DNA of 64,000 nt from JALYYC01 sp963795805 (GTDB taxonomy: Bacteria > Chloroflexota > Dormibacteria > CF-121): positions 124,001 to 188,000 of the forward strand of contig CAWCIV010000002.1 in NCBI GenBank assembly GCA_963795805.1, read 5' to 3'. Of the stretch, positions 41,865 to 50,315 are shown piece by piece. The translations under genes were made by a program, and so were the position numbers. Position 1 is the stretch's first letter. Every line of letters begins with the position of its first letter. The notes beneath the pieces were generated by a model. It worked only from the letters and a program-made list of their open reading frames with translations. It did not search any database and was not told the DNA's origin.

Positions 41865-42914
41865 ATGGCCCTCGACGCCAACGGTCACCCCCTTTCGCGG
41901 ATCTCGGAGCGGAAGCTTCAGCACCTGCGCCTCTCGCTCGAGGCATCGGTCCAGTCGACCCGCGGCGCCGGCTTCGACCGACTGGCCTTCACCCATCAAG
42001 CCCTCCCCGACCTCGACCTCGACGCCATCGACCTGCGCGCTAGCTTTCTCGGTCACCCGCTGCATCTCCCGTTCCTGATCTCCAGCATGACCGGCGGCGC
42101 CCACGCGGCAGGCGACATCAACCGGCGACTCGCGCTGGTCGCACAGGCGATGGGGATCGCGTTCGGCGTTGGCTCTCAGCGCGCGGGCATCACGCACAAG
42201 GACCTCCGCTCGACCTACCAGGTGCGCAGCGTGGCACCGGATGTGCTCCTCTTCGCCAACCTTGGCGCGGTGCAGCTGAACTACGGCATGCGCAAGGAGC
42301 AGTGCCTCGAGGCGATCGAGATGATCGGCGCCGATGCGCTCATCCTCCACCTGAATCCGCTCCAGGAGGCCCTCCAACCAGAGGGCGATCATAACTTCCG
42401 CGGCCTGCTGGAGAAGATTGCCGAGCTCTGCACGGAGCTCCCGGTCCCGGTGATCGTCAAAGAAGTTGGTTGCGGAATTTCGGGTGAGACCGCGAGGCTG
42501 CTGGCCGACGCCGGCGTGGCCGCCATCGACGTCGCCGGGATGGGCGGGACGAGCTTCGCCCGTGTCGAGGCGATGCGCCGAGAGCGGCCCGAGGAGGTCG
42601 AGCTGGCGCTCGCCTTTGCCGAGTGGGGCATCCCAACCTGCGATGCCATCCGCGCCGTCCGCCAGGCGGCGCCGGCCACGCCCGTGATTGCGAGCGGTGG
42701 CCTGCGACACGGTCTCGATGCGGCCAAAGCGGTCGCGCTTGGCGCCGAGCTCACCGGCTTCGCCCACGTGGTTCTTGCCGCCGCCACCGAGAGCGAGGCG
42801 GCCGTTCGGCTGGTGCTGGACGGCTTTGCCTGGCAACTTCGGGTTGCGATGTTCTGCGCCGGGGCGCAGGATCTCGCCGCCCTCCGCGCTGTGGCCCTGC
42901 ACGAGGTCCGATGA
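41865..42914 (+). CDS. fni: Type 2 isopentenyl-diphosphate delta-isomerase (FMN-dependent)
   Basis: 349 residues. It starts with SRISERKLQHLRLSLEA, then LPFLISSMTGGAHAAGDINR, AFGVGSQRAGI, LFANLGAVQLNYG, LHLNPLQEALQPEGDHNF with the catalytic Gln/Glu region, VKEVGCGISGETA, AGMGGTSFARVEAMR and the FMN-phosphate loop VIASGGLRHGLDAAKAVALGA. It interconverts IPP and DMAPP, supplying the allylic starter for prenyl synthesis. It lies 14 bases after the c-di-GMP enzyme and overlaps the prenyl synthase by ATGA, so it is part of the same operon. Confidence 0.95.
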   Translation: MALDANGHPLSRISERKLQHLRLSLEASVQSTRGAGFDRLAFTHQALPDLDLDAIDLRASFLGHPLHLPFLISSMTGGAHAAGDINRRLALVAQAMGIAFGVGSQRAGITHKDLRSTYQVRSVAPDVLLFANLGAVQLNYGMRKEQCLEAIEMIGADALILHLNPLQEALQPEGDHNFRGLLEKIAELCTELPVPVIVKEVGCGISGETARLLADAGVAAIDVAGMGGTSFARVEAMRRERPEEVELALAFAEWGIPTCDAIRAVRQAAPATPVIASGGLRHGLDAAKAVALGAELTGFAHVVLAAATESEAAVRLVLDGFAWQLRVAMFCAGAQDLAALRAVALHEVR

Positions 42915-43954
42915 CCAAGACCAAAGTCTTCGCCAACCGAACCGATCGCCTCCAGGCGATGAACGATGCACTCGACCGCGAGCTGGGCCGCCTCTCCCAA
43001 CAGGCGGGATCGAGTCAGAGTGCGCTGCTGACGGAGATGGTCCAGTATCACCTGGGGCTGCGCCGGACCGGCCACCGGCCGGGAAAGCGGCTGCGGGCCA
43101 ACATCGCGCTGCTGACCTGCGAGGCGTTTGGGCGGCGCTACGCGGAGGCGCTCTGGGCCGGGGTCGCGGTCGAGCTGGTGCACAACTTCTCCCTCGTGCT
43201 CGACGATGTCCAGGACGGCGACGAGTTGCGTCGCGGGCGCCCCGCGGTCTGGAAGGTCTGGGGAACCGGCCAGGCGATCAATGCCGGGGCGGCGCTGGAG
43301 GCCCTCGTGACGCGGTCGGTGGTCGACCTGCTGCCGGCGCGGCACGCCGATCGAACTCGGCCTGCGCTGTCGCTGCTCTCCGAGGCGATGCTCGCCCTTT
43401 GCCGCGGCCAGGTGCTTGATCTCCAGTTCGAGCAGCGCATCGACGTCTCCGTCGACGAGTACCTGGAGATGATCTCTCTCAAGACCGGCGCGCTGTTCGA
43501 GTGCGCGGCGCGCCTTGGCGGGGTTGCCGCCGGCGCGGGCGAGGCGAGCCTCGATCGGGCGGGACATTTCGGTCACCACCTCGGCCTGGCCTTTCAGGTG
43601 ATCGACGACATCCTCGGTGTCTTCGGCTCGACCCAACAGACCGGTAAGCGCGTCGGGAGCGACCTGAAGAATGGGAAGAAGACGCTGCCCACCCTGCATG
43701 CCCTGCGCAACGGCCCGGCCGGTAACCGTCGGGTGCTCCGCTCCCTGCTGACGCGTGCCAGGTTCAGCGCCGAGGAGCTGGAGACCGCCCGCGCCATCAT
43801 CGCCCAGTCCGGGGCGCAGCAGGTTTGCCGCCGGCAGGCGTCCGAACACCTGGCCGAGGCCCGCCTCCACCTGTTCTCCATGACCGAGCGGCCCAACTGG
43901 GCAGTCCGGGCGCTCGCCGACATGGTGACGACGCTCGAATCGGCCCTCGGCTAA
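42911..43954 (+). CDS. Polyprenyl diphosphate synthase, probably GGPP synthase
   Basis: 347 residues from ATG 42911, which overlaps the fni stop. It contains RPGKRLRANIALLTCEAFG, the first Asp-rich motif DDVQD (43202-43216, in SLVLDDVQDGDELRRGRPAV), the KTGALFECAARLGG lid region and the second motif DDILG (43604-43618, in AFQVIDDILGVFG), with GSDLKNGKKTLPTLHAL after it. The second motif has Gly in place of the last Asp. It condenses IPP with allylic diphosphates. GGPP is inferred as product from the diterpene cyclases in the same operon; chain length cannot be proven by eye. Confidence 0.9.
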   Translation: MTKTKVFANRTDRLQAMNDALDRELGRLSQQAGSSQSALLTEMVQYHLGLRRTGHRPGKRLRANIALLTCEAFGRRYAEALWAGVAVELVHNFSLVLDDVQDGDELRRGRPAVWKVWGTGQAINAGAALEALVTRSVVDLLPARHADRTRPALSLLSEAMLALCRGQVLDLQFEQRIDVSVDEYLEMISLKTGALFECAARLGGVAAGAGEASLDRAGHFGHHLGLAFQVIDDILGVFGSTQQTGKRVGSDLKNGKKTLPTLHALRNGPAGNRRVLRSLLTRARFSAEELETARAIIAQSGAQQVCRRQASEHLAEARLHLFSMTERPNWAVRALADMVTTLESALG

Positions 43955-44004
43955 GCCAGCATGGCCGGCCGTGAGAGAATAGATTTGGAAGGGGCCAGCG
44001 TCCA

Positions 44005-44780
44005 ATGCGCATGCCCAACCGGCGATCAATGAGCTATATCATCTGGGTTCTCCTTGCCCTCCTTGCGCTTGGCCAGCCGGCCGTGAAGACGTCGGCGGCG
44101 GCAACGACGGCCAGCGAGGTCCTCGGCACGCAGGCAACTCCGGCCGATCAGGCCTTTCGCGGGAAATCCTACGTGGCGCTCGGCGACAGCATCAGCGCCG
44201 GGCGCTACGCCACCACCGCGGATAAGGTCTTTCCCGCGCTGGTCGCGGCGCAGCTCGGGATGAACCTCAACCTGATGGCGAGGAGCGGGGCGAAGGCCGC
44301 CTGGGCGCATCCCTCAACTGGCGGCGATCGACCAGCGGCACCCTGCGCTCGTCACCATCGAGCTCGGGACCAACGACGTCGGTTTCCAGACACCGGTGGC
44401 CGATTTCACCAGCCAGTACGAGACGATCGTCGACCGCTCTGGCGGTGCCTGGTACGCGGCTGCTCTGCATCGGCAGCTGGCTGCCGTCACCGCTCGTATC
44501 GACGACATCATTTCCGGCATCTGTGAGCGACACGGCGGCAACTTCGTCAGCCTTTCGGGATTCTACGGCGACAGCAGCCTGCATGCCGCAGACGGCGCTC
44601 CCGTCTATCTCGGTCGTGCTGACTGGTTTCACCCAGGCGATGCGGGCCACGCGGCGATTGCCCAGGCGGTACTGGCGAGCCTCGGATCGGAGGTGCCGAT
44701 GCCCGAGCTGGAGAGTCCCACAGCCCCAGCCCCCGGCCGCGCCCGGGGGACCCGACGTGATCCGCATCACGCCCCGGTAG
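44005..44780 (+). CDS. Secreted SGNH/GDSL hydrolase (two indels)
   Basis: About 255 residues. A signal peptide (IIWVLLALLALGQPAVKTSA) is followed by block I YVALGDSISAGRYAT with the nucleophile Ser, block III IELGTNDVGF, and block V DWFHPGDAGHAAIA with the catalytic Asp/His. Such enzymes hydrolyse esters of lipids, acetylated sugars or surface glycans outside the membrane. Shifts near 44313 and 44747 restore QLAAIDQRHPALVTIELG and the stop at 44778-44780. GGAAGGGG upstream supports ATG 44005. It follows the prenyl synthase by 50 bases in the same direction, so membership of the diterpene operon is possible but weak. Confidence 0.83.
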
Positions 44781-46451
44781 AGACCGGACGCTCCCCGGGT
44801 CGGGGCCGCCGCTGCGCCGGATCGAGCACCTCGTCGATCTTGACCGCCAGGTGCAGCGTCAGGCGAACGTCGGCATCTCGCAGGTCCCTGCTCAGGATCG
44901 TCTCGATCCGGCCAAGCCGGTAGAGCACGGTGTTCCGGTGCAGGTGGAGGTGGTCGGCGGCATCGGTCGGACTGCCGTTGGCCGCCAGGTAGGCCCGCAG
45001 CGTGGCGACCAGCACCCCACCCCGGTCTGCCTGCTGAAGCGGTGCCAGGATGTCGTCGCGAAAGCTGCGCAGCTCAGGCTGGGCCTGCATCCCGAACAGG
45101 AAGCGGTAGAGGCCGAGATCACTGAAGGCGGTGGCCGCCTGGGGGCCGCTCAGGCGGCGTCCCATCTGGAGCGCCTGTTCCGCCTCACGGGCCGCGGCTG
45201 AGACGCCCGCCATCCCCGAACGCACCGCCCCATACCCGACCGCAACCGGCCCGCCGGCGGTCGCCTCGCGCGGTGCGGTGGAACTGGTCGACCAGCGGGC
45301 GGGGATCCGGGAGGCCGCTTGCCGGCCAGGCTGATCAGCGCCAGGATCAGGTCGCCCCGGTCACGCACCAGCGCGTTCAACCGCATGGTGCCAAGCTGCC
45401 GTTCCCAGGCGAGGCGGATGGCGTGAGCCTGACCGCCCTGGCCCGCTTCGGCCGCCAGCACCAGGTAAGGCGCGTCGACATCGAACCCCTTGCGCTTCGC
45501 CCGCTCGCGAGCGGCCTCCTGGGAGCCGGGCCGGGCGGCCGTCAGCACATCGAGCAATTCTTCTTCGACCTCGTCGCGGGCGTCGCGGGCCGCCCGGACG
45601 CGGACCAACTCGATCGCGCAGGCGTGGGCGGCACGGCCGACCGCCAGCCGGTGGAGCTCGCCGAGCTCCCCGTCCGATCCGAGCAGCGAGACGAAGCCCG
45701 CGATGCTCCCCTGCACCAGGATCGGCGCCACCAGGCGCGACTGCCCGTCGGGCAGGGGACGGGACGAGACGGGGGGATCGAAGGCCGAAAGGGGCACGTC
45801 CCGCAACCACGTGTCCAGCGCCGGACGGTCGCGCGCGATCACCGCCGCCACCGCCGCCGGAAGCTCGCGTGCCGGACCATTGGGAACGTAGTCGAGGGCG
45901 GACTCGCGCTCGAGCAGCACGCCGACGCCGGTGAGCTCGCTGAGCCGGTGCAGCAGCGGGCGAAGACCCCGCCCTGCCAGCGCCAGCTCGCTCAGCTGCC
46001 GATGGAGGTCCTGGGCGCGCTCGTGTAGCTCGGCCCGGCGGTCGATGATGTAGCGCAGCACCCGCTGCTCCACCTCATCCAGCGGCGGGACGGCCGGCAG
46101 GGCGAGGAGGGGAAGCCCGGTGTCCTCGGCAACCCGGCGGGCGTCGTCCGGGACCGCGCCCCGCACGGCGACCCCCGCCACCCCCTGGCCCCCCACCGAC
46201 GTCAAGAGGCGAGGCAGGCTCAGCTGCGGGTCGAACGCCCTGAGCGTCGAAGGATCGATCAGGAGCAGCTCGCCCCCGCGGAGCGGCTCGAACGCCGGCG
46301 GCCGGGTGCGGAGCGTCGTACACCATCCGACCTCGCGCCGCAAACTGGAGCCGCCCGCGATCAGCGTGGTGGCGGCTGGTAGGGCGCCGTGCCACACGTC
46401 GTCGACGGTTACATGAGGCTGGGTGGGGGCACCGGCGGTGAGGGCCTGCAT
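44767..46451 (-). CDS. PucR/CdaR family transcriptional regulator (two indels)
   Basis: About 560 residues when joined. N-terminal PucR domain (VTVDDVWHGALPAATTLIAG, LRRGEL-type region FEPLRGGELLLID), a GAF-like middle (LTGVGVLLERESALDYVPNG), a GGDEF-like CdaR region, and the C-terminal helix-turn-helix YLAANGSPTDAADHLHLHRN with TVLYRLGRIETIL. It binds DNA to control purine, amino-acid or other catabolic genes; its target here is unknown. Shifts lie near 45320 and 45270. Its 3' end converges on the SGNH hydrolase with a 14-base overlap. It is transcribed away from the diterpene operon. Confidence 0.87.
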
Positions 46452-46551
46452 TTTCGTGCATTCCGACCCAAGGGACCGGATGCTCGGTAATTATCCCACA
46501 GCCGGACGTGCCTCTTTGGACGCCATGCACAACCTGGGCGCGCCGGGCTCG

Positions 46552-46950
46552 CTAGGGCCGAACGGCTTTCTTTACCCGGCTTCGCCCGGCGCCGTTGCCG
46601 TTCGCCCTGGGCGCGGCCTTCTCGACGCCACCGCGCCAGAGCGATTCGAGATCGTAGTAGGAGCGTTCCCCCGGCAGGAAGATGTGGACGATGACGCTGG
46701 CGAAGTCGAGCACGACCCAGGACCCCTCCTCGTAGCCGGCCATCCGGAGCGGGCGAAGCCCGGCCGCCTTGCATGCCGCCAGGATCGAATCCGTGATGGC
46801 GCGGACCTGGCGATCGGTGTCGCCTTCACAGATGACGAAGTAGTCCGCAATGGAGGTCTTCTGCCGCAAATCGAGCCGGACCACCCCCCGCGCCTTCTTC
46901 TCCGCAGCGGCATTCGCGATCAGCCGGCTGAGTTGCAGCGGGGTCGCCAT
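46552..46950 (-). CDS. rsfS: Ribosomal silencing factor RsfS
   Basis: 132 residues: GVVRLDLRQKTSIADYFVIC, GDTDRQVRAITDSI, GYEEGSWVVLDFASVIVHIF and LPGERSYYDLESLW are the RsfS/Iojap signatures. It binds uL14 and blocks subunit joining in starvation. A ~25-residue basic Asn/Gly tail is added. It lies nine bases after nadD, the common nadD-rsfS order. The 100 bases downstream to the PucR gene show nothing coding. Confidence 0.95.
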   Translation of the reverse strand: MATPLQLSRLIANAAAEKKARGVVRLDLRQKTSIADYFVICEGDTDRQVRAITDSILAACKAAGLRPLRMAGYEEGSWVVLDFASVIVHIFLPGERSYYDLESLWRGGVEKAAPRANGNGAGRSRVKKAVRP

Positions 46951-46959
46951 TCGTCTCGA

Positions 46960-47631
46960 TTATCCCATCCGGCCGGGGCGAGGGTAGAGGCCGTGCTCTC
47001 GGATGTACGCGAGGACCTCGGGGCTGAGCAGGTCCTCGACCGGCTGGCCGGTGCTCAGCCGCGCGCGGACGGTTCTGGCTGAGATGGCCGGCGTCTCGAT
47101 CAGCACCACGCGGGTTCGGGCCGGCGCGAATCCAAGCCCCTCGAGGTCACTCGGCCCGAGCTCCACCCGCGGACGGCTGAAGATGACGAAGCGGGCCTCG
47201 GCAAGCAGGGCGTCGGACTCGTGCCAGCTCCGGATCTGCAACGCGGCATCGAAGCCGAGGAGCAGCGTGAACGTCCGGTCGGGCGCCAACGCCCGCAACT
47301 GACGGACCGTGTCGATCGTGTACGAAATGCCGCCCCGGTCGACTTCGAGCGAGGAGGCCTCGATGCCGTCGACCGGGCGCGCGGCGAGCTCGACCATGCG
47401 CAGGCGGTCCCGCGGCGAGGCGAGCGGGGCCGTCGCCCGGTGCGGCGGCCGGGCGTTGGGCATCAGCCAGACCTCGGACAGTCCGGCGACCAGCCGAAGC
47501 TGGGCCGCGGCAGCGAGGTGGCCGCGGTGGACCGGATCGAAGGTGCCACCGAGGATCCCGGTAACGGGGGTCGGGTCAGCGCTCGGGGTCGTAGAGGAAC
47601 TCCACGTCGCGAATGCGGATTGCCTCGCCAC
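46960..47631 (-). CDS. nadD: Nicotinate-nucleotide adenylyltransferase
   Basis: 223 residues from ATG 47631, but the true product probably begins near VTGILGGTFDPVHRGHLA, about residue 23. The first ~20 residues are an alternate reading of the obgE 3' end, with which it overlaps by 56 bases. GGTFDPVHRGH is the nucleotidyl-transferase HxGH motif, and ISARTVRARLSTGQPVEDLL with LSPEVLAYIREHGLY is the conserved C-terminal part. It makes deamido-NAD from nicotinate mononucleotide and ATP. No ATG/GTG/TTG lies closer, so a rare start or an indel is possible. Confidence 0.92.
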   Translation of the reverse strand: MARQSAFATWSSSTTPSADPTPVTGILGGTFDPVHRGHLAAAAQLRLVAGLSEVWLMPNARPPHRATAPLASPRDRLRMVELAARPVDGIEASSLEVDRGGISYTIDTVRQLRALAPDRTFTLLLGFDAALQIRSWHESDALLAEARFVIFSRPRVELGPSDLEGLGFAPARTRVVLIETPAISARTVRARLSTGQPVEDLLSPEVLAYIREHGLYPRPGRMG

Positions 47632-48856
47632 CCCGGGCGCCGTGACGCGCCAGCGCGTCGTTCAATCCCCAGCGGTCGAGCGTTCGCTGGAAATGGGCGA
47701 GGGCGTCCGGGTTGGTCAGATCCGTCATCGCCAGCAGCCGTTCGAGCTGGTTTCCGGAGACGCGGAAACCACCGACGTCGGGCTCGATGGTGAACGGTTC
47801 GGCATTGACCGGCCCCCGGTAGACCTTGAGCGCCGGGATCGGTCCGCCGGTTGAGTCCTTAGTCCGGCGCTGCAGCGAACGATAGGCAGCCCAGAGCAGG
47901 TCCTTGACGCCCTCGCCGGTGGCGGCCGAGATGGGGAACGATGGACGGCGCAGCTTCACCAGGCGCTGGCGAAGCGCGAGCACCTCGGATGGGTCACTGA
48001 CGACGTCCATCTTGTTCAGGGCGATCAGCTGCGGCCGCCGGGCGAGAGCCGCGTTGTAAGCCTTCACCTCGGCGCGCACCTGCTGGTAATCGGCCCACAG
48101 TTTGTCCCGGTCCCCGGCGGATGCATCAAGGAGATGGATGACGACCCGGGTCCGTTCCACGTGCCTGAGAAATTGGAGACCGAGGCCGGCGCCGCTGTGC
48201 GCCCCCTCGATCAGGCCCGGAAGATCCGCCATCACGAAGGTGGCGTCATCGCCCAGCTCGACCACGCCCAGCATGGGTTCCAGCGTCGTGAACGGGTAAT
48301 CGCCGACCTTCGGACGCGCGGCGCTCGATGCGGCCAGCAGGGTCGACTTCCCGGCATTCGGCAGGCCCAGGAGGCCGACATCGGCGATCAGCTTCAGTTC
48401 CAGACCGAGCCAGCGAGCCTGTCCCGGCTCGCCGAGCTCCGCGAACCGCGGCGTTTGCCGCGTCGCGCTCTTGAAGGTGGCGTTCCCACGTCCCCCGCGG
48501 CCCGCCGTCGCGACCTGAAGCCGTTGCCCGGGAGCCACCAGGTCGGCCAGCGTGGCGCCGGCCTCGTCTTTCACCACGGTTCCGGGAGGCACCTCCAGAA
48601 TCAAGTCGGCGCCGTCCTTCCCGTGCCGCCGGCTGCCCCCGCCACGGCCGCCATTCGGCGCGACGAAGTGATGCTTGTAGCGATAATCCTGGAGCGTGTT
48701 CAGCTGGCGGGAGACTTCGAGGATGACGTGGCCGCCACGACCGCCGTTCCCGCCGTCAGGGCCACCGCGGGGAACGTACTTCTCATGCCGGAAGCTGAGC
48801 GCGCCGGCTCCCCCATCGCCACCCTTGACATAAATCCTGGCGTGGTCGGTGAACAT
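47576..48856 (-). CDS. obgE: GTPase ObgE/CgtA
   Basis: 426 residues. Gly-rich Obg fold (DHARIYVKGGDGGAGALSFR, GPDGGNGGRGGHVILEV), G domain with G1 GLPNAGKSTLLAA, G3 DLPGLIEGAHSGAGLG, G4 NKMD and G5 SAATGEG, and a C-terminal OCT domain (FTIEPDVGGFRVSGNQLERL). It aids 50S assembly and links GTP/ppGpp levels to growth. It stands in the standard order rplU-rpmA-obgE-nadD-rsfS, starting 36 bases after rpmA. Confidence 0.97.
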   Translation of the reverse strand: MFTDHARIYVKGGDGGAGALSFRHEKYVPRGGPDGGNGGRGGHVILEVSRQLNTLQDYRYKHHFVAPNGGRGGGSRRHGKDGADLILEVPPGTVVKDEAGATLADLVAPGQRLQVATAGRGGRGNATFKSATRQTPRFAELGEPGQARWLGLELKLIADVGLLGLPNAGKSTLLAASSAARPKVGDYPFTTLEPMLGVVELGDDATFVMADLPGLIEGAHSGAGLGLQFLRHVERTRVVIHLLDASAGDRDKLWADYQQVRAEVKAYNAALARRPQLIALNKMDVVSDPSEVLALRQRLVKLRRPSFPISAATGEGVKDLLWAAYRSLQRRTKDSTGGPIPALKVYRGPVNAEPFTIEPDVGGFRVSGNQLERLLAMTDLTNPDALAHFQRTLDRWGLNDALARHGARGGEAIRIRDVEFLYDPER

Positions 48857-48891
48857 TCGTGGGCGGCCGTCTCCGGCTGCCGGGACGTCGA

Positions 48892-49152
48892 CTAGCCGGC
48901 TTCGGCGAGGACGGAGACTTTCTTGCGGCCGTGGCCGGTGCGCTCGAAGCGAACGACCCCGTCGATCAGCGCGAAGAGCGTGTGGTCGCGACCCATCCCG
49001 ACATTGACGCCCGGAAAGATGGCGGTCCCACGCTGGCGGAGCAGGATAGTCCCCGCGTTCACCGACTGCCCGGCCCCGGTCTTCAACCCGAGCCGCTGCC
49101 CAATGCTGTCCCGTCCGTTGCGCGAACTTCCTCCACCTTTCTTATGTGCCAT
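48892..49152 (-). CDS. rpmA: 50S ribosomal protein L27
   Basis: 86 residues: MAHKKGGGSSRNGRDSIGQR, GQSVNAGTILLRQRGTAIFP and VNVGMGRDHTLFALIDG are the bL27 signatures. The N-terminus reaches the peptidyl-transferase centre. There is no cleavable N-terminal extension of the Firmicutes type, so the mature start is the encoded Met-Ala-His. Three bases separate it from rplU. Confidence 0.97.
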   Translation of the reverse strand: MAHKKGGGSSRNGRDSIGQRLGLKTGAGQSVNAGTILLRQRGTAIFPGVNVGMGRDHTLFALIDGVVRFERTGHGRKKVSVLAEAG

Positions 49153-49155
49153 GCG

Positions 49156-49557
49156 TCATGCTCCTGTTTGAGGCTCGGCGGCCTTTTTCGGTTTTCCTGC
49201 GGAGGTCGCGGTCCGGCTTTTCGTCCCACCCTCGCGCGAGCCGCTGGGAGCGTGGATGGTCCCGATCTGGAGCTCGGACAGCTGCTGGCGGTGGCCGATC
49301 TTGCGCCGGTGTCGCTTGCGGGCCTCGAATTTGAAGACGATCAGCTTCTCGCCGGAGCGATGGGCGACGACGGTCGCGTCCACCAGGGCGCCTTCGACCA
49401 GGGGCGTGCCGACGACCGGATTGGCATCGCCACCGAGCAGCAACACGGCGTCAAGGCGCACGCTCGCCCCGACCTCTTCCGGCACCCGATCCACCAGGAT
49501 GCGGTCACCTTCCGAGACCCTGAACTGCTTTCCGCTGGTGGCGACGATGGCAAACAT
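49156..49557 (-). CDS. rplU: 50S ribosomal protein L21
   Basis: 133 residues from ATG 49557: MFAIVATSGKQFRVSEGDRI is the bL21 start, so the frame further upstream is not used. FKFEARKRHRRKIGHRQQLS is the rRNA-binding loop. The C-terminal ~30 residues are a Lys/Ala/Thr-rich extension (GTKSRTATSAGKPKKAAEP) beyond the usual ~103 residues. It is first in the rplU-rpmA-obgE unit, with a perfect hairpin just before the start codon. Confidence 0.96.
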   Translation of the reverse strand: MFAIVATSGKQFRVSEGDRILVDRVPEEVGASVRLDAVLLLGGDANPVVGTPLVEGALVDATVVAHRSGEKLIVFKFEARKRHRRKIGHRQQLSELQIGTIHAPSGSREGGTKSRTATSAGKPKKAAEPQTGA

Positions 49558-49562
49558 GGATC

Positions 49563-49580
49563 TCGCGCCCCCGGGCGCGA
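49563..49580 (-). promoter_or_regulatory. Leader hairpin abutting the rplU start
   Basis: TCGCGCCC/GGGCGCGA, a perfect 8-bp stem with a two-base centre, ends five bases before the rplU ATG in the mRNA. It occupies the place of the ribosome-binding site. It could be a control element of the L21-L27 operon, or a partial terminator of the upstream DUF3105 gene, whose stop is 13 bases before it. Confidence 0.45.
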
Positions 49581-49592
49581 CTGTGTAGTTTA

Positions 49593-50255
49593 TCACGGGA
49601 TCGGCTCCGGGCCCTTGTCGACGTGGCTCTCGTAGAAGCGGGTGATCGCATTCTGGTCATAGCTGTCCAGGAATTGGATGTAGTCCCAGGCGACCAGGGC
49701 GATCTTTTTCTGCATGCCGCGGCTGTACGGCGACAGAACGATCTTCATCTCGTTGAACTGAGGCTCGACCGGCACCAGATTGTTGACGTAGTTTTCGAGC
49801 TGGTTTCGCAGCGTGGTGCAGTCGCTTCCGCTGGGGCAGTTGTAGAGGACCACGATGCCCCCGTGCTCGAGGTTGTGGATGTACTGGCCCTCCGCCAGCG
49901 TGCTGATCGTCTGCCAGGGCACCGGGGCAATTCCCTGGGCGTTGTAGTGCGGGCCCGAACTGGGCGGATAGGAGGCATAGGTCGCGGTCGTGGAGGGGTC
50001 GATGTGATTCCTCCCCTCGTCCTGGACCTGCTGCCCGACCAGCGTGGTCACGGCCTGGAATTTGATGTGATTGTTGAGCGCGGTCGCGGCAGATTGACTG
50101 AGGATGCGGGCGACGACGATGATCGCCAGGGCCAGCACCACGACGCCACCGGCGATGATCATCAGGTTCCGGCGATCCCGGGCTCGCTGGCGCGCGGCGG
50201 CCTCTTCCCGCTGCGCCTGGCGCATCGCCTTCAATTCGCGCTGAGTCTTTGACAT
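49593..50255 (-). CDS. DUF3105 family membrane-anchored protein
   Basis: 220 residues. A charged cytoplasmic coiled start (KAMRQAQREEAAARQRARDR) is followed by one membrane helix (LMIIAGGVVVLALAIIVVA) and an extracytoplasmic DUF3105 domain with TYASYPPSSGPHYNAQGIAP, the hallmark HNLEHGGIVVLYNC and KIVLSPYSRGMQKKIALVAW. Two Cys (YNCPSGSDC) could pair. The family is widespread in actinobacteria and Chloroflexi and its function is unknown; the His residues of the HNLEHGG motif suggest metal binding. It ends 36 bases before rplU, same direction. Confidence 0.9.
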   Translation of the reverse strand: MSKTQRELKAMRQAQREEAAARQRARDRRNLMIIAGGVVVLALAIIVVARILSQSAATALNNHIKFQAVTTLVGQQVQDEGRNHIDPSTTATYASYPPSSGPHYNAQGIAPVPWQTISTLAEGQYIHNLEHGGIVVLYNCPSGSDCTTLRNQLENYVNNLVPVEPQFNEMKIVLSPYSRGMQKKIALVAWDYIQFLDSYDQNAITRFYESHVDKGPEPIP

Positions 50256-50315
50256 CCGGGTCTTATTCTCCCGTAATCACGATAAGGGCGGCATGAGACC
50301 CGATGGCAGTGGGGC

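Noticed and set aside
40456..41946. 496-residue open frame on the minus strand opposite the GGDEF/HD-GYP gene
   Set aside because: It is the antisense of a gene with intact motifs. Long antisense frames are normal in GC-rich coding DNA, and the product has no recognisable domain.
42389..44029. 546-residue minus-strand frame across fni and the prenyl synthase
   Set aside because: It lies antisense to two well-supported, overlapping genes; composition is that of a shadow frame.
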